64,000 bases of DNA from Bolinopsis microptera (GCF_026151205.1 NC_087084.1:15208322-15272321); one strand, 5' to 3'; shown: positions 47,223 through 59,808, numbered from the stretch's first letter. Numbers and translations are program-made. The notes: generated by a model from the sequence alone, not told the origin.

Positions 47223-50107
47223 GGGGGGGTCCAACCCGATGTCCGATATGAGGGTTGATGAGGCCAAAATCGGAATCGGAAAAATCGGAAAAATCGGAAA
47301 ATTGAGAAATTTTAGAGAATCGATCTCTAAAACCTCTCAGAAGTGATATAATTCAACCAGAACCCCTACATATGCTATATTGTTATGAGAAAACGAACTA
47401 ATTGGACATTCCAATAGTATGTTTTATGTGTTTTTCCACTGCAGGGGCTAGTATGCTCACTACTAGTTGGAGTTGTCATGTACTCCCAGACCCGAGTGCT
47501 TTGGCCTCTTGACGTGAGATCGATTGTTTCTGCTCATTAATTTTATCCCTGTTACTTGTTATTATGTATTAGTACAACACTAGGTACCGGGTTATATTTT
47601 GTGGTCCGGTCTTTAAACATACCATAATATCACTAGTACACTGCACCTTAAATGTATAGTCAAGTACATTTGTATCGTAACACATGCTTGGCTGGGGGAT
47701 CATGTTTTGTGTCCGTTCGGTACCCTGTATTTTCAAAACAGACAAAAAGTAGGGTGGACAAAAACGGACAAAAACAGACAAAACATTTAGATGTCCTCCT
47801 CCTCCTCCTAAGTCTTCCTCCTCCTGAGTCCTTCTCCTCCTGAGTCCTCTTCAGTCCTCTTCCTGACTCCTCGTCCTCGTCCTTCTCCTCAGTCCTCCTC
47901 ACCTTCCTCCTCAATCCCCTTCTCCTCCTCAGTCCTACTCCCAGTCCTCCTCCTTCTCCTTCTCCTTCTCCTCCTCCTGATCCTCATTTCTCCTCCTGAT
48001 CCTCCTTCTCCTCCCCATCAGTCCTCCTCAGTCCTCCTCATAGTCGTCCTCCTCCTCCTGAGTCCTTCTCATCCTCCTCCACCTCCTGAGTCCACCTCCT
48101 GAGTCCTCCTCCTGAGTCCTCATCCTCCTCCTCAGTCATCATCCTCTTCCTCCTGAGTCCTCCCCCAGTCCTCCTCCTCATCCTCCTCCTCCTTCTCCTT
48201 TTCATTCTCCTCCTAATCAGTCCTCCTCCTCAGTCGTCCTCCTCCTCTTCATTAGCCCTTGTCCTCATCCTCCTAGTCCTCGTCCTTAGTCCTCGTCCTC
48301 ATCCTCCTCAGTCTTCCTCCTCAGTCCTCCTCGTCCTCATCAGTCTTCTCCTCCTCATCCTCCTCCCCAAGTCCTCCTCTTCCTCAGTCCTCCCCCAGTC
48401 CTCCTTCTCATCCTCCTCATCCTCTTCAGTCCTCATCTTGTTCCTCCTCAGTCCTCCTCTTCCTCCTACTCGTCAGTCCTCCTCGCCAGTCCTCCTTCTC
48501 CTTCTTCTCCTCCTACTCCTAAGTCCTCCTCCTCCTCCTCCTCAGTCCTCCTCCTCCCTCTCATCCTTTTCCTCCTTCTCCTCCTTCTCCTCCTACTCCT
48601 AAGTCATCCTCCTGCTCCTCAGTCCTCCCCCAGTCCTCCTCCTCATCAGTCCTTCCCCAGTCCTCCTTCTCCTCCTCCTCATCCTCAGTCCTCCTCCTCA
48701 TCATTCTCCTCAGTCCTCCTCCTCCTCAGTCCTCCCTAAGTCCTCCTCTTCCTCAGTCCTCCCCAGTCCTCCTTCTCCTCCTCCTCATCCTCAGTCCTCC
48801 TCCTCATCCTCAGTCCTCCTCCTCAGTCCTCCTCTTCCTCAGTCCTCCCCAGTCCTCCTTCTCCTCCTCCTCATCCTCAGTCCTCCTCCTCATCCTCAGT
48901 CCTCCTCCTCAGTCCTCCTCGTCCTTAGTCCTCCCCCAGTCCTCCTTCTCCTCATCCTCAGTCCTCCTCCTCAGTCCTCGTCCTTCTCCTTTTTAACAGT
49001 CCTCCTCCTCAGTCTTCCTCCTCGTCCTCGCTCTCGTCCTCCTCCTTCTCCTCATTCTCGTCTTCCTCCACCAATCATGCTCCTCTTCCTCAGTCCTCCC
49101 TCTCCTCTTCAGTCCTCCTCCTCAGTCCTTCTCGGTCCTCCTCTTTCTCCTCAGTCTTCCTCCTTCTCCTCCTCCTCCTCAGTTCTCTTCCTCATTCTCC
49201 TCCTTCTTCTCTTCCTTCTCCTCCTAATCAGTCCTCCTCCTAATCAGTCCTCTTCCTCAGTCGTCCTCCTCCTCGTCCTCATCGTCCTTAGTCCTCTTCC
49301 TTATCCTCCTAGTCCTCGTCCTTAGTCCTCGTCCTCATCCTCCTAGTGCTCGTCCTGGTCCTCCTCAGTCTTCCTCCTCTGTCCTCCTCAGTCCTCCTTC
49401 TCCTCAGTCCTCCTCCTCCTCATCAGTTTACACAATTTATTGTTACTAAAATGTTTTTAAACGCATTTGAGTCTGTAACATATTGACATGTTACTGTTAC
49501 TGACTCAAAATGTGCTCGAGAATTTTTTTGTTTAATAGAGTTTTACTCTCCAGTACTATGGAAAAGTTGTTACATGATAAATAAAGATTTTGATAAATAA
49601 AGTGATTTTCATCCCTTTTAATGTTATTGAAAATTGTGTAGACTATTCTTTGTATCTAACTGAGGATTGGAAGTTTGAGAAAGGACCATAGTCATTAACC
49701 GTGCTACCCATTTCTGCAGATAGCCTGTTACAAATTGTGGAGACAAATTGTGGAGACAATTTAAATCAAAAGTTACTAAAGCGTTCGCTATTTGTTACGA
49801 TTGTTATTACCAACCGTACCTCTTTCAATTGTGGACCGGGGTGGATGTTTCTGTCAAACAAGAGTTGATTCGACATTGTGTTGTTTTTCGGACGAAACGA
49901 TTCTTGTTTGGAACAAGATACCATTTTGGAGTTCTGGGACCACCACCAATCGATTTCTTGTCATATTTAAGTACAGAAATAGCTACCTATATCGCCTAGA
50001 AACCTCAGAGGGAAGATTTAAATTTTCCCGATTTTTCCGATATGAGGGTTGATGAGGCCAAAATCGGGATCGGAATGATCGGAATGGATCGGGTTGGACC
50101 CCCCCCC
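47223..50107. mobile_element. 2.9-kb G-run-terminated element inserted in the LINE
   Basis: Left end GGGGGGGTCCAACCCGAT, right end ATCGGGTTGGACCCCCCCCC, an inverted terminal repeat. The flanks carry caacggtg on both sides (47,215-47,222 and 50,108-50,115), and removing the element restores continuity of the interrupted LINE frame. Both ends also carry a direct subterminal copy of gatatgagggttgatgaggc (about 47,242 and 50,038). Most of the interior is a polypyrimidine tract. No transposase was recognised; two overlapping frames at 49,748-50,052 have no known domain. Superfamily undetermined; an 8-bp duplication would fit hAT or P-like elements. Confidence 0.85.
47790..49425 (+). repeat. 1.6-kb degenerate (cctcctcagt) polypyrimidine tract
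   Basis: A nearly uninterrupted run of C and T with scattered a and g (units such as cagtcctcctcctcatcct), forming the body of the element at 47,223. Such long polypurine-polypyrimidine DNA can form triplex (H-DNA). There is no protein-coding signal. Confidence 0.93.
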
Positions 50108-50115
50108 CAACGGTG

Positions 50116-50530
50116 ATGGGACTGTTAAGGCTAGATGGGGGGTCAAGGAAGGCAGAAAGGGTAGGCTCATCAGCGTCGTTGAACTCAGCTTCAAAGTACT
50201 CCTTAATAATCCTCGCTTTCTCCTAATTAGTACCTGCGATATTCCCAGCAGGGTTGTGGACGGTTAGAGCTGGTCTAACATATCCTTTGGCGAGTATCTT
50301 AGAGGCTCCAAAGTATCTCCGGGCGTCGTCTGTGTTGTTTACCTCTTCGACGAGTGTGTCAGCACTGCGGTTGTTGATATCTCTGAGTCTCTTTGTAATC
50401 TTACGTCTCAGCTGGTTGATGTTGGTCTTGACATGCTTCCTGTTGGTCGGGAATTTTCTCTGCATATTCGCAATCATCAGCTGCTTGCGTTCAAGTGACA
50501 GTTCAGCGATCTCAGGATCAGTACTGAAGG
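50116..50530 (-). pseudogene. LINE reverse transcriptase, 5' part
   Basis: This is the upstream continuation of the LINE protein on the minus strand: a basic helical linker (RKHVKTNINQLRRKITKRL), then DDARRYFGASKIL and FLDPPSSLNSPITV, which abuts the insertion point and joins in frame to AEIERAISKLKSGKAVG at 47,222. A TAG near 50,226 interrupts it. No endonuclease domain is seen beyond about 50,600, so the copy is 5'-truncated or its 5' part has decayed. Confidence 0.82.
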
Positions 50531-50854
50531 ATTTGTGCTTTTTTTAGCCAGTTGTTTGGCCATAAGAGGTAGCCTCCCTAGTCTTGGGACATCAGGAATG
50601 TCCGAGGAAGAGATTATTGAGGAACATCTATTTTCATTACTGAATAATGATGTATGTCGTGATATAATGAAGATTCCTCAACCGTATTATTATATGATGT
50701 TAATCGTATTACAAGTGAAGTTCTAAAATATATGAACGACGATAAGGACTCGGCTGCACTATAGTGAAAATTATTTTAATGATAGACTTTTATATTCAGG
50801 TTAAATGATATAAGTAACTTCAAATTAGAACCTCAAGTTCTTTTATTAACGTTA

Positions 50855-50969
50855 GGGGGGGGGGTACCAATGGCATAAATGGCATAATGGAGAATTGGCC
50901 AATAAAAATTTCCATTTATGCCATAAAACGTATGCCATTTATGCCATTTTATGCCATTGGTACCCCCCC
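50855..50969. mobile_element. 115-bp hairpin MITE with G-run ends
   Basis: Almost the whole element is an inverted repeat: ten G then gtaccaatggcataaatggc on the left, and the inverse ending with seven C on the right. An 8-bp palindromic duplication, taacgtta, flanks it (50,847-50,854 and 50,970-50,977). The centre consists of reiterated atgccattt/aaatggcat words. Confidence 0.88.
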
Positions 50970-50977
50970 TAACGTTA

Positions 50978-53518
50978 TTACAGTAACACCTGTAAAATTT
51001 TTACTTCATTGACACTGTTTTTTAATTTTGTAATATAATATATTGACAAATTGTTTGAACGATAACTTTTACATTGAAACATCATTAGACGTGACTCTTT
51101 TTAACTTTGTAATATAATATCGTGACAAATTGACTCATTGTTTGAGCGATAACTTTTATGAAATATCATTAGACACTATTTTAAATTTTGTAATATAATA
51201 TCGTGACACAGTGACTCTTTGTTTAAGCGATAACTTTTATGAAACATCATTAGAATTTTATTCAGTTATTAATTCATTACGATTAGTATCACTAGATTTA
51301 ATGACATAGATTATCATAGCCCTATTTTCAGTGTTGACACTGTGAATGGAATCTGTTGTTTTTTAAAAATTATTTATGAATCAGCTGTTTATATTTCTAT
51401 GAATTATAATTTATTATTGTAATGATCAAATGTATCAATTATTTATCGGTTGTACCTATGTTATATGACTGTTTTACTCTTGTCATGGGCATTCCTATAT
51501 TCCTACATGTAATGACTAATGAACAAAAATACCAACGCATGACCTAAAAGTAAACTAGTCTAGAATATTCACTCCATTGCAATTTCAACCCAAATTTGAA
51601 TTTATGTTAAAAAAGTTAAACTTTCTAAGTCTGAATTTTGAAATTTAACATTAATTAGTTTAACTTTTTTAACTTTTTTTAACGTGGACCCCCCCCCCCC
51701 CCCCCCCTATGTTTGTAATTATGGGGAAATATATACAGTTTTTAAAACTTTAAAACTATGTTATAATATTATGAAGGAGTATAACTATGTTATAATGATG
51801 GAGTGCTTTTAAGTTTCATTAAGTTTTGAGTTGATTTGAAGTTTTACTGAAGATACTGATGATTATGAATGTGATTTTATTAAATTTTCATTCACGATAG
51901 TTTGATAAAAATATTGACTTTATTTTCTTCATCATTTCTAGTTCTATACATTGTTTAGAATATTTGTTCAAATATTAGACCAAATACAAGACTGTCGACG
52001 AGTCCAACTCGGCGCGCGTCTTGGTAGGTAATAAACCTGCAAGTGTCAAACCGTATTGTGTACACTTCCCGCGTGATAATGCTGCAAGTTATGAAGTTAA
52101 CATATCATGTCGCCTATTTTTACGGCCGGTAGTACAACCAACAACATGAATTCATAAGTATACTTTATAAGTATAAATATTAAATTCTAAAAGTTCGTGG
52201 TACATATCCGGTTGTTTCTGTTCCATGTCCCACACAGTGTCTATTAAATGTACAATGTATGCATACCACGTTTACCGGAAGTCAAATCATCGCACGTGCG
52301 CGCTGCACGACGATCCGGGCTCTCAGTGGGCCATAAACGTCACGTGTAGACAGAGAGAATGGGCTAATTGGTATTATGTGCAATGAATATTGTACTACGA
52401 AATGCAATAAGTTCCCTTATTTCTACTATGATATTAACCGTATGTGTGTAACCAAGACGTAGCCAACTTCAGCCAATATTTACATCAGCTTGGTTTCCGT
52501 GTTTTGCTTTATTCTGTTCCTGTTATCAGTAAATGATTTATATGATTGCATTTCTGGCGTCAGATTTTTAACGCACTTGATGGCCAGTTGGTAATCTAGC
52601 TAGGCACACCTGGGGCACAATATTGAAATTCCTGGGTCACAGTTACTTCGGGCATAGTCGGGGCAAATACAGTTGGGGCACAGTCGAGGCAAAAAATGAT
52701 CAGAAGCACAGTGCCCCAAGGCGAGCCTGTATTGGTCATTAGTCATAATACCCTTTTCGAATATTAATTATGTATAATTATGTATAATTATGTATAATTA
52801 TGTATAAAGCATATGTCATACTTTAGTTACCTGGTATATTGCATATTGTTATCCATGGTAAACTTCAGGACATGCAGGTGTAGAACAAATTATCTGAAAA
52901 TAAAATGTTACACATATCACCACTATACAGCTGGCTATATTTACGCCTAATAAAGTAAGTTTGCCGTTTCATCTTTTTATGTTGTCATTAGCCTTGAGAA
53001 CCTGTACAGAGGATCCTGTGTCTGGCTCAGGATGCAGCGTCCCAGTTGCCATGGTTACGGACCACGTGTTTCACTATCACGTGATATGTTGCCATGGTTA
53101 TGGACCACGTGTTTCACTATCACGTGATATGTTTTCATGGTCACGTGTTATGTAATGGACTATTTTAAAGCTCCTACTAGTCTAGAAACTATGTTTGGAG
53201 CAGCTGCGTCTTGGCTCTCATCCAATAGGAGGTCAGTACGTGATCGCTACTGTCCTTTCCTTGTTCAAAATAACAGTTCAATCGGTTCAGTGTTGGATTG
53301 TTGAGTTGTTTGAAATTGAATAAATGACTATTGTAATATTTATATCGTGTAACACTTTATACACTTTATGTGGTACACCCTGATACTCATCCTTTTAGTG
53401 ACCATTGTGAACACAAATCCATAATTTAGTAACATTACCACAATTAGTGGGAATCACAGTTACTCTGACATTGTTGTCATGGTTATGTGACAAGCTATCC
53501 TGTATAATTATAATTATA
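50978..53518. other. Non-coding, with repeat fragments
   Basis: No supported gene. About 51,010-51,250 has a three-fold diverged tandem (gtaatataatatcgtgacaaa, agcgataacttttat) of 70-75 bp period. A second G-run-family copy lies at about 51,600-51,708. A (tatgtataat)n stretch is at about 52,768-52,805. A 45-50 bp duplication with accacgtgtttcactatcac lies at about 53,058-53,128. A short open exon-like stretch, MDYFKAPTSLETMFGAAASW, from 53,154 ends at a possible donor (53,232), but no partner exon was found. Confidence 0.4.
51990..52042 (-). repeat. Dispersed GC-hairpin motif, copy 4
   Basis: Inverse of the phrase at 6,831 (gactgtcgacgagtccaact, cggcgcgcgtc, then ttggtaggtaataaacc), with the palindromic part slightly eroded. 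Confidence 0.85.
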
Positions 53519-53532
53519 ATTAGTATAATATA

Positions 53533-53565
<33 letters not shown>

Positions 53566-53628
53566 ATATAATATATATATATATATATTATATTATACTA
53601 ATTAATCGAGGTTATATATAACCTCGAT
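53519..53628. repeat. AT cruciform plus 24-bp perfect palindrome
   Basis: tagtataatataat at 53,519 pairs with its inverse ending at 53,600 around an (AT)n core. Directly after it, 53,605-53,628 is a perfect palindrome: atcgaggttata followed by its inverse. Confidence 0.85.
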
Positions 53629-53829
53629 CTATGATAACCTTCCTAAATAAATAAGAAAATAAAATTTGAGGGCAACTAAATTTACACACTGACCACAGGC
53701 TCAGTGATCTTCTCAGTAACTTTGTTATTTTGCCTCAGCTAAATCTCCTGTTATAATTCCTAGAGTACTACTCAACTAGTATAGTACCTTTACTTGTACG
53801 TACCATACTGATCTAGGTACTTTTACTTC

Positions 53830-54102
53830 TCCTCTCCTCCCCTCCCCTCCCCTCCCCTCCCCTCCCCTCCCCTCCCCTCCCCTCCCCTCCCCTCCCCTCC
53901 CCTCCCCTCCCCTCCCCTCCCCTCACCTCCCCTCACCTCACCTCACCTCACCTCCCCTCCCCTCCCCTCCCCTCCCCTCCCCCCCCCCCCTCCCTTCCCC
54001 TCCCTTCCCCTCACTTCCCCTCCCCTCCCCTCACCTCACCTCACCTCCCCTCCCCTCCCCTCCCCTCACCTCCCCTCCCCTCACCCCCCCCCCCCCCCCC
54101 TC
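53830..54102 (+). repeat. (ctccc)n microsatellite
   Basis: About 50 copies of cctcc/ctccc with interspersed cctca and two C-runs (about 53,980-53,990 and 54,085-54,101). A polypyrimidine tract with G-quadruplex potential on the minus strand. Confidence 0.95.
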
Positions 54103-54364
54103 TGCCAGCACACGTACGTATAAGCTGATAGAATGTGTGCCCTAAGTAAGAATTATATTATGTACATTATAATATAGTGTCCGAGAGACAAAGCCCCCTC
54201 CCGGCAGGTCCCTGCCCTCCTTTTGTCTTTCTATTCTTTACACATGACAGTTAATGTCCTTTGTCGCAGAGGTATTAAAACAACGTCTAGAGGACAGCTC
54301 CAAGTTTTATATATTAACATAGAAGGATAGTGGCGGGAGGAGGGGGAGAGATGGTGGATCACCA

Positions 54365-56215
54365 GTGACTATGGTAACAACCATCACGTGACTATGGTAA
54401 CAACCATCACGTGACTATGGTAACAACCATCACGTGACTATGGTAACAACCATCACGTGACTATGCTAACAACCATCACCTGACTATGCTAGCAACCATC
54501 ACGTAACTATGGTAACAACCATCACCTGACTATGCTAGCAACCATCACGTGACTATGGTAACAACCATCACCTGACTATGCTAGCAACCATCACGTGACT
54601 ATGATAACAACCATCACGTAACTATGCTAACAACCATCACGTAACTATGGTAACAACCATCACGTGAATATGGTAACAACCATCAGGTGACTATGGTAAC
54701 AACCATCACGTGACTATGCTAACAACCATCACCTGACTATGCTAGCAACCATCACGTGACTATGGTAACAACCATCACGCGACTATGGTAACAACCATCA
54801 CGTGACTATGGTAACAACCATCACGTGACTATGCTAACAACCATCACGTGACTATGCTAACAACCATCACCTGACTATGCTAGCAACCATCACGTGACTA
54901 TGGTAACAACCATCACGTAACTATGGTAACAACCATCACGTGACTATGGTAACAACCATCACGTGACTATGGTAACAACCATCACGTGACTATGGTAACA
55001 ACCATCACGTGATTATGGTAACAACCATCACGTGACTATGGTAAAAACCATCACGTGACTATGGTAACAACCATCACGTTACTATGGTAACAACCATCAC
55101 GTGACTATGTTAACAACCATCACGTGACTATGGTAACAACCATCACGTGACTATGCTAGCAACCATCACGTGACTATGGTAACAACCATCACGTGACTAT
55201 GGTAACAACCATCACGTGACTATGGTAACAACCATCACGTGACTATGGTAACAACCATCACGTGACTATGGTAACAACCATCACGTGACTATGCTAACAA
55301 CAATCACGTGACCATGCTAACAACCATCACGTGATTATGCTAACAACCATCACGTGACCATGCTAACAACCATCACGTGACTATGGTAACAACCATCACG
55401 TGACTATGCTAACAACCATCACGTGACTATGGTAACAACCATCACGTGACTATGCTAACAACCATCACGTGACTATGGTAACAACCATCACGTGACTATG
55501 CTAACAACCATCACGTGACTATGGTAACAACCATCACGTAACTATGGTAACAACCATCACGTGACTATGGTAACAACCATCACGTGACTATGGTAACAAC
55601 CATCACGTGACTATGGTAACAACCATCACGTGATTATGGTAACAACCATCACGTGACTATGGTAAAAACCATCACGTGACTATGGTAACAACCATCACGT
55701 TACTATGGTAACAACCATCACGTGACTATGTTAACAACCATCACGTGACTATGGTAACAACCATCACGTGACTATGCTAGCAACCATCACGTGACTATGG
55801 TAACAACCATCACGTGACTATGGTAACAACCATCACGTGACTATGGTAACAACCATCACGTGACTATGGTAACAACCATCACGTGACTATGGTAACAACC
55901 ATCACGTGACTATGCTAACAACAATCACGTGACCATGCTAACAACCATCACGTGATTATGCTAACAACCATCACGTGACCATGCTAACAACCATCACGTG
56001 ACTATGGTAACAACCATCACGTGACTATGCTAACAACCATCACGTGACTATGCTAACAACCATCACGTGACTATGGTAACAACCATCACGTGACTATGCT
56101 AATAACCATCACCTGACTATGCTAACAACCATCACGTGACTATGCTAATAACCATCACGTGACTATGCTAATAACCATCACGTGACTATGCTAATAACCA
56201 TCACGTGACTATGAG
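54365..56215 (+). repeat. 23-bp minisatellite with a CACGTG E-box per unit
   Basis: About 80 copies of a 23-bp unit with core catcacgtgactatggtaac. Most copies contain the palindromic E-box CACGTG; variants change ggtaac to gctaac or gctagc, or the E-box to cacctg or cacgta. A block with the variants gtgattatgg, gtaaaaacc, cacgttactatgg and caatcacgtgacc occurs twice, about 621 bp apart (around 55,010-55,390 and 55,630-56,010), showing a higher-order duplication of 27 units. Confidence 0.96.
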
Positions 56216-56379
56216 ATATTAACTGTTTCTCCAAATAATGGTGCTGGATTATTACACCAAATGTAAAAAAGAGTAGCAACTCGTTTCTAAGAAGCCATAT
56301 TTCTGTGAAAATATTAATCTTTCGTTTTCTTTTCTAAGATTGTAGCACAATTATCAGTATAATATTCCTAGTTTTGTAG

Positions 56380-56570
56380 TCACTCACCAGTGTGATTAGT
56401 CACTCACCAGCGTGATTAGTCACTCACCAGCGTGATTAGTCACTCACCAGCGTGATTAGTCACTCACCAGCGTGATTAGTCACTCACCAGCGTGATTAGT
56501 CACTCACCAGCGTGATTAGTCACTCACCAGCGTGATTAGTCAGTAGTCACTCACCAGCGTGATTATTATT
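56380..56570 (+). repeat. 20-bp minisatellite (cactcaccagcgtgattagt)
   Basis: Nine or ten tandem copies of a 20-bp unit, the last after a short irregularity. No coding sense. Confidence 0.95.
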
Positions 56571-56904
56571 TACCAAAACCTATACTACTACAGCATGTTT
56601 ACCACAAAAAGAGCATAAATTGCTATTTGAACTCGAAAAATAGACTACAGATGCAGTGTACCCTGTACTCAGTTGTTGTTTTGAAAATAATACCTAAAAA
56701 TAGTTCCTCAAGTGCTCCTATCGCTGCTGATCTGTAATGCTTGCGGAGTTAGTTATCTGTAATGTAATTGTGGAGCTGTTCTCGCTCTAGTTACTTAGTT
56801 AGAAATGAGCCACCCATCGATACATTTATTTGACCGGCCCCTTAAGTTTTGATTCATCAAATCTAAAACAGATCCCACTAAACCAGGTACCGTGTACTTG
56901 TAAG

Positions 56905-57680
56905 ATGCCGTCTGTTGGTGCCGTATATTTGTTGTAAGATGCCGTCTGCTGGGTGCCGTGTATTTGTTGTGACATGCCGTCTGTTGGTGCCATGTATTTG
57001 TTGTAAGATGCCGTCTGTTGGTGCCGTGTATTTGTTGTATGATGCTGTCTGTTGGTGCCGTGTATTTGTTGGTGCCGTGTATTTGTTGTATGATGCCGTC
57101 TGTTGGTGCCGTGTATTTGTTGTATGATGCCGTCTGTTGGTGCCGTGTATTTGTTGTAAGATGCCGTCTGTTGGTGCCGTGTATTTGTTGTATGATGCCG
57201 TCTGCAGGGTGCCGTTAACTTGTAAGATGCCGTCTGCAGGGTGCCGTTTACTTGTTGGGTGCCGTGTATTTGTTGTAAGATGCCGTCTGTTGGGTGCCGT
57301 GTATTTGTTGTAAGATGCCGCCTGTTGGGTGCCGTGTACATTTGTTGTAAGATGCCGTCTGCAGGGTGCCGTTTACTTGTTGGGTGCCGTGTATTTGTTG
57401 TAAGATGCCGTCTGCAGGGTGCCGTTAACTTGTAGGATGCCGTCTGCAGGGTGCAGTTTACTTGTAGGGTGCCGTCTGCAGGGTGCCGTTAACTTGTAGG
57501 ATGCCGTCTGTTGGGTGCCATTTACTTGTAGGATGCCGTCTGTTGGGTGCCATTTACTTGTAAGATGCCGTCTGCAGGGTGCTGTTAACTTGTAAGATGC
57601 CGTCTGCAGGGTGCTGTTAACTTGAAAGATGCCGTCTGTTGGGTGCCGTGTATTTGTAGGGTGCCGTCTGCAGATAGTCA
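56905..57680 (+). repeat. gatgccgtctg minisatellite of mixed period
   Basis: About 27 copies of units built from gatgccgtctgttggtgccg and tgtatttgttgta or ttaacttgta, with periods between about 24 and 42 bp. The left half uses the tatttgttg variant, the right half the ttaacttgta variant. Long frames on both strands are artefacts. Confidence 0.93.
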
Positions 57681-57689
57681 GAATCATAA

Positions 57690-58250
57690 TGTCCCTGTTA
57701 ATAGGTTCCCAGGGTTACCATGTTAAAACTTCTCGCACTGACAGAAACCTGGTTATATCAGGTACAATATTATTCCTGGTATTCTATCGGGGGATGTATG
57801 GGTTTCTTATTATAGGAGACGTCAGTAAGCTGATTTGTAATATTTACATAGTTTACTGTTGCTGTTGCCAAGTGGTGTAATGTTATAGCTTTATAGGAAA
57901 TATCAGTGATTTAGTGCGGAATATTTAATAATGAATAATGTTCGTTCGAAAAATCAATTTAAGCATCGTTAGTTTACACTTTACATCAATCTCTCTCTCT
58001 TAAATCAATCTCAATATAAGGTGTTTAATAATGTGTAGTTTATTAATAGGTACATATGATCAATATAACTTGGGAATTATACTTAATGATACTTTTATCA
58101 TAATTAAATTAAAAGTATCTAAAACTGATACAACCCCAACTAATATTAATAATGTACTCCTACTACTAGCATTACTACAAGCAGTAATACTACTACTAAC
58201 TACTATAACTAGCAGTATAATTGCGCCACCTTGAATTTTCCAACCAGTTG
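57690..58250. other. Non-coding or undetected exon region
   Basis: No gene firmly supported. A stretch at about 58,053-58,234 (+) follows an acceptor-like ttattaatag, is open to TGA and ends in a hydrophobic tail (NVLLLLALLQAVILLL). It could be a terminal exon of a membrane-anchored protein, but no upstream partner was found. Confidence 0.3.
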
Positions 58251-58596
58251 TTCAGATCCCCCCCTCCACCCATTCCACCCCCCTCCCCCCTCCACCCCTC
58301 CACCCCCTCCCCCCCCCTGCACCCACTCCACCCCCGCCACCTCCACCACTTCCACCCCTCCACCACCTCCACCACCTCCACCACCTCCACCCCTTCACCA
58401 CCTCCACCCCCCCCCCCCCCCGCCACCTCCACCACTCCACCACCTCCACCACCTCCACCACCTCCACCCCTCCACCCCTCCACCCCTCCACCCCCTCCAC
58501 CCTTTCCACCCCTCCACCCCTTCCACCCCTCCACCACCTCCACCCCCTCCACCCCTTCCACCCCTCCACCCCTTCCACCCCTCCACCCCTCCACCC
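58250..58596 (+). repeat. (ccacc)n-type polypyrimidine repeat
   Basis: About 350 bp of ccacctccacc/cccctcc words with a C-run at about 58,410. Long proline- or glycine-rich frames on the two strands are repeat artefacts. Confidence 0.95.
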
Positions 58597-59046
58597 CTTC
58601 ATAGTCCCAGCTTTCATAGTCCCAGCTTTCATAGTCCCAGCTTTCATAGTCCCAGCTTTCATAGTCCCAGCTTTCATAGTCCCAGCTTTCATAGTCCCAG
58701 CTTTCATAGTCCCAGCTTTCATAGTCCCAGCTTTCATAGTCCTATCTTTCATAGTCCCAGCTTTCATAGTCCCAGCTTTCATAGTCCCAGCTTTCATAGT
58801 CCCAGCTTTCATGGTCCCAGCTTTCATAGTCCCAGCTTTCATAGTCCCAGCTTTCATAGTCCCAGCTTTCATAGTCCCAGCTTTCATGGTCCCAGCTTTC
58901 ATAGTCCCAGCTTTCATAGTCCCAGCTTTCATAGTCCCAGCTTTCGTAGTCCCAGCTTTCATAGTCCCAGCTTTCATAGTCCCAGCTTTCATAGTCCCAG
59001 CTTTCATAGTCCCAGCTTTCATAGTCCCAGCTTTCATAGTCCCAGC
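58597..59046 (+). repeat. 15-bp minisatellite (ttcatagtcccagct)
   Basis: Thirty copies of a 15-bp unit with only a handful of substitutions (ttcatggtc, ttcgtagtc, cctatct). As 15 is divisible by three, uninterrupted frames of 250 or more codons arise on both strands (AGTMK repeats on minus) without being genes. Confidence 0.97.
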
Positions 59047-59379
59047 TGTGCCCTCTAGAGATAGGGCTGACAAAATATAATGGTGCTAATGTAATTTCTA
59101 CACAATAGCTTTTGCAATATCAGTGACAGAGAAGGGGGTGTAAAAGCTACGAAATCTTGCTGCTGTTATATACGGGCCGTTGTTAGTTGTTAATGTCCAC
59201 TGCTTTGTTCTTTACACCTCTCTGGGCAGAAAAGGGTTTCATTCAACATGTCTATACAACACACCACACCTGCATATCACCTGTATAATCTGTATAACAC
59301 AAGCATTGTTGTGGAGGAGGGGGAAATAAACATTGCTCACATCTTTAGCAGTGTGTTAATGCTAATATGTAGCTCTCTT
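59047..59379. other. Spacer with one exon-like stretch
   Basis: After the pyrimidine-rich ctttacacctctctgggcag (acceptor-like), an open stretch from about 59,231 reads VSFNMSIQHTTPAYHLYNLY and TSIVVEEGEINIAHIF before running into the CT repeat. The composition is protein-like, but no donor or partner exon is evident. Confidence 0.3.

Positions 59380-59808
<429 letters not shown>

Noticed and set aside
53154-53232. First exon of a gene (MDYFKAPTSLETMFG)
   Set aside because: Protein-like with a possible donor, but no downstream exon in a matching phase could be identified.
54365-56215. CRISPR-like array
   Set aside because: Direct head-to-tail 23-bp repeats without unique spacers, in a eukaryotic sequence.
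57720-57760. LINE endonuclease fragment (LLALTETWL)
   Set aside because: Only nine residues fit; too short to separate from chance.
58231-59073. 275- and 273-codon frames that look like a repeat protein
   Set aside because: They arise from a 15-bp satellite and a ccacc repeat on both strands, with no unique flanking coding sequence.
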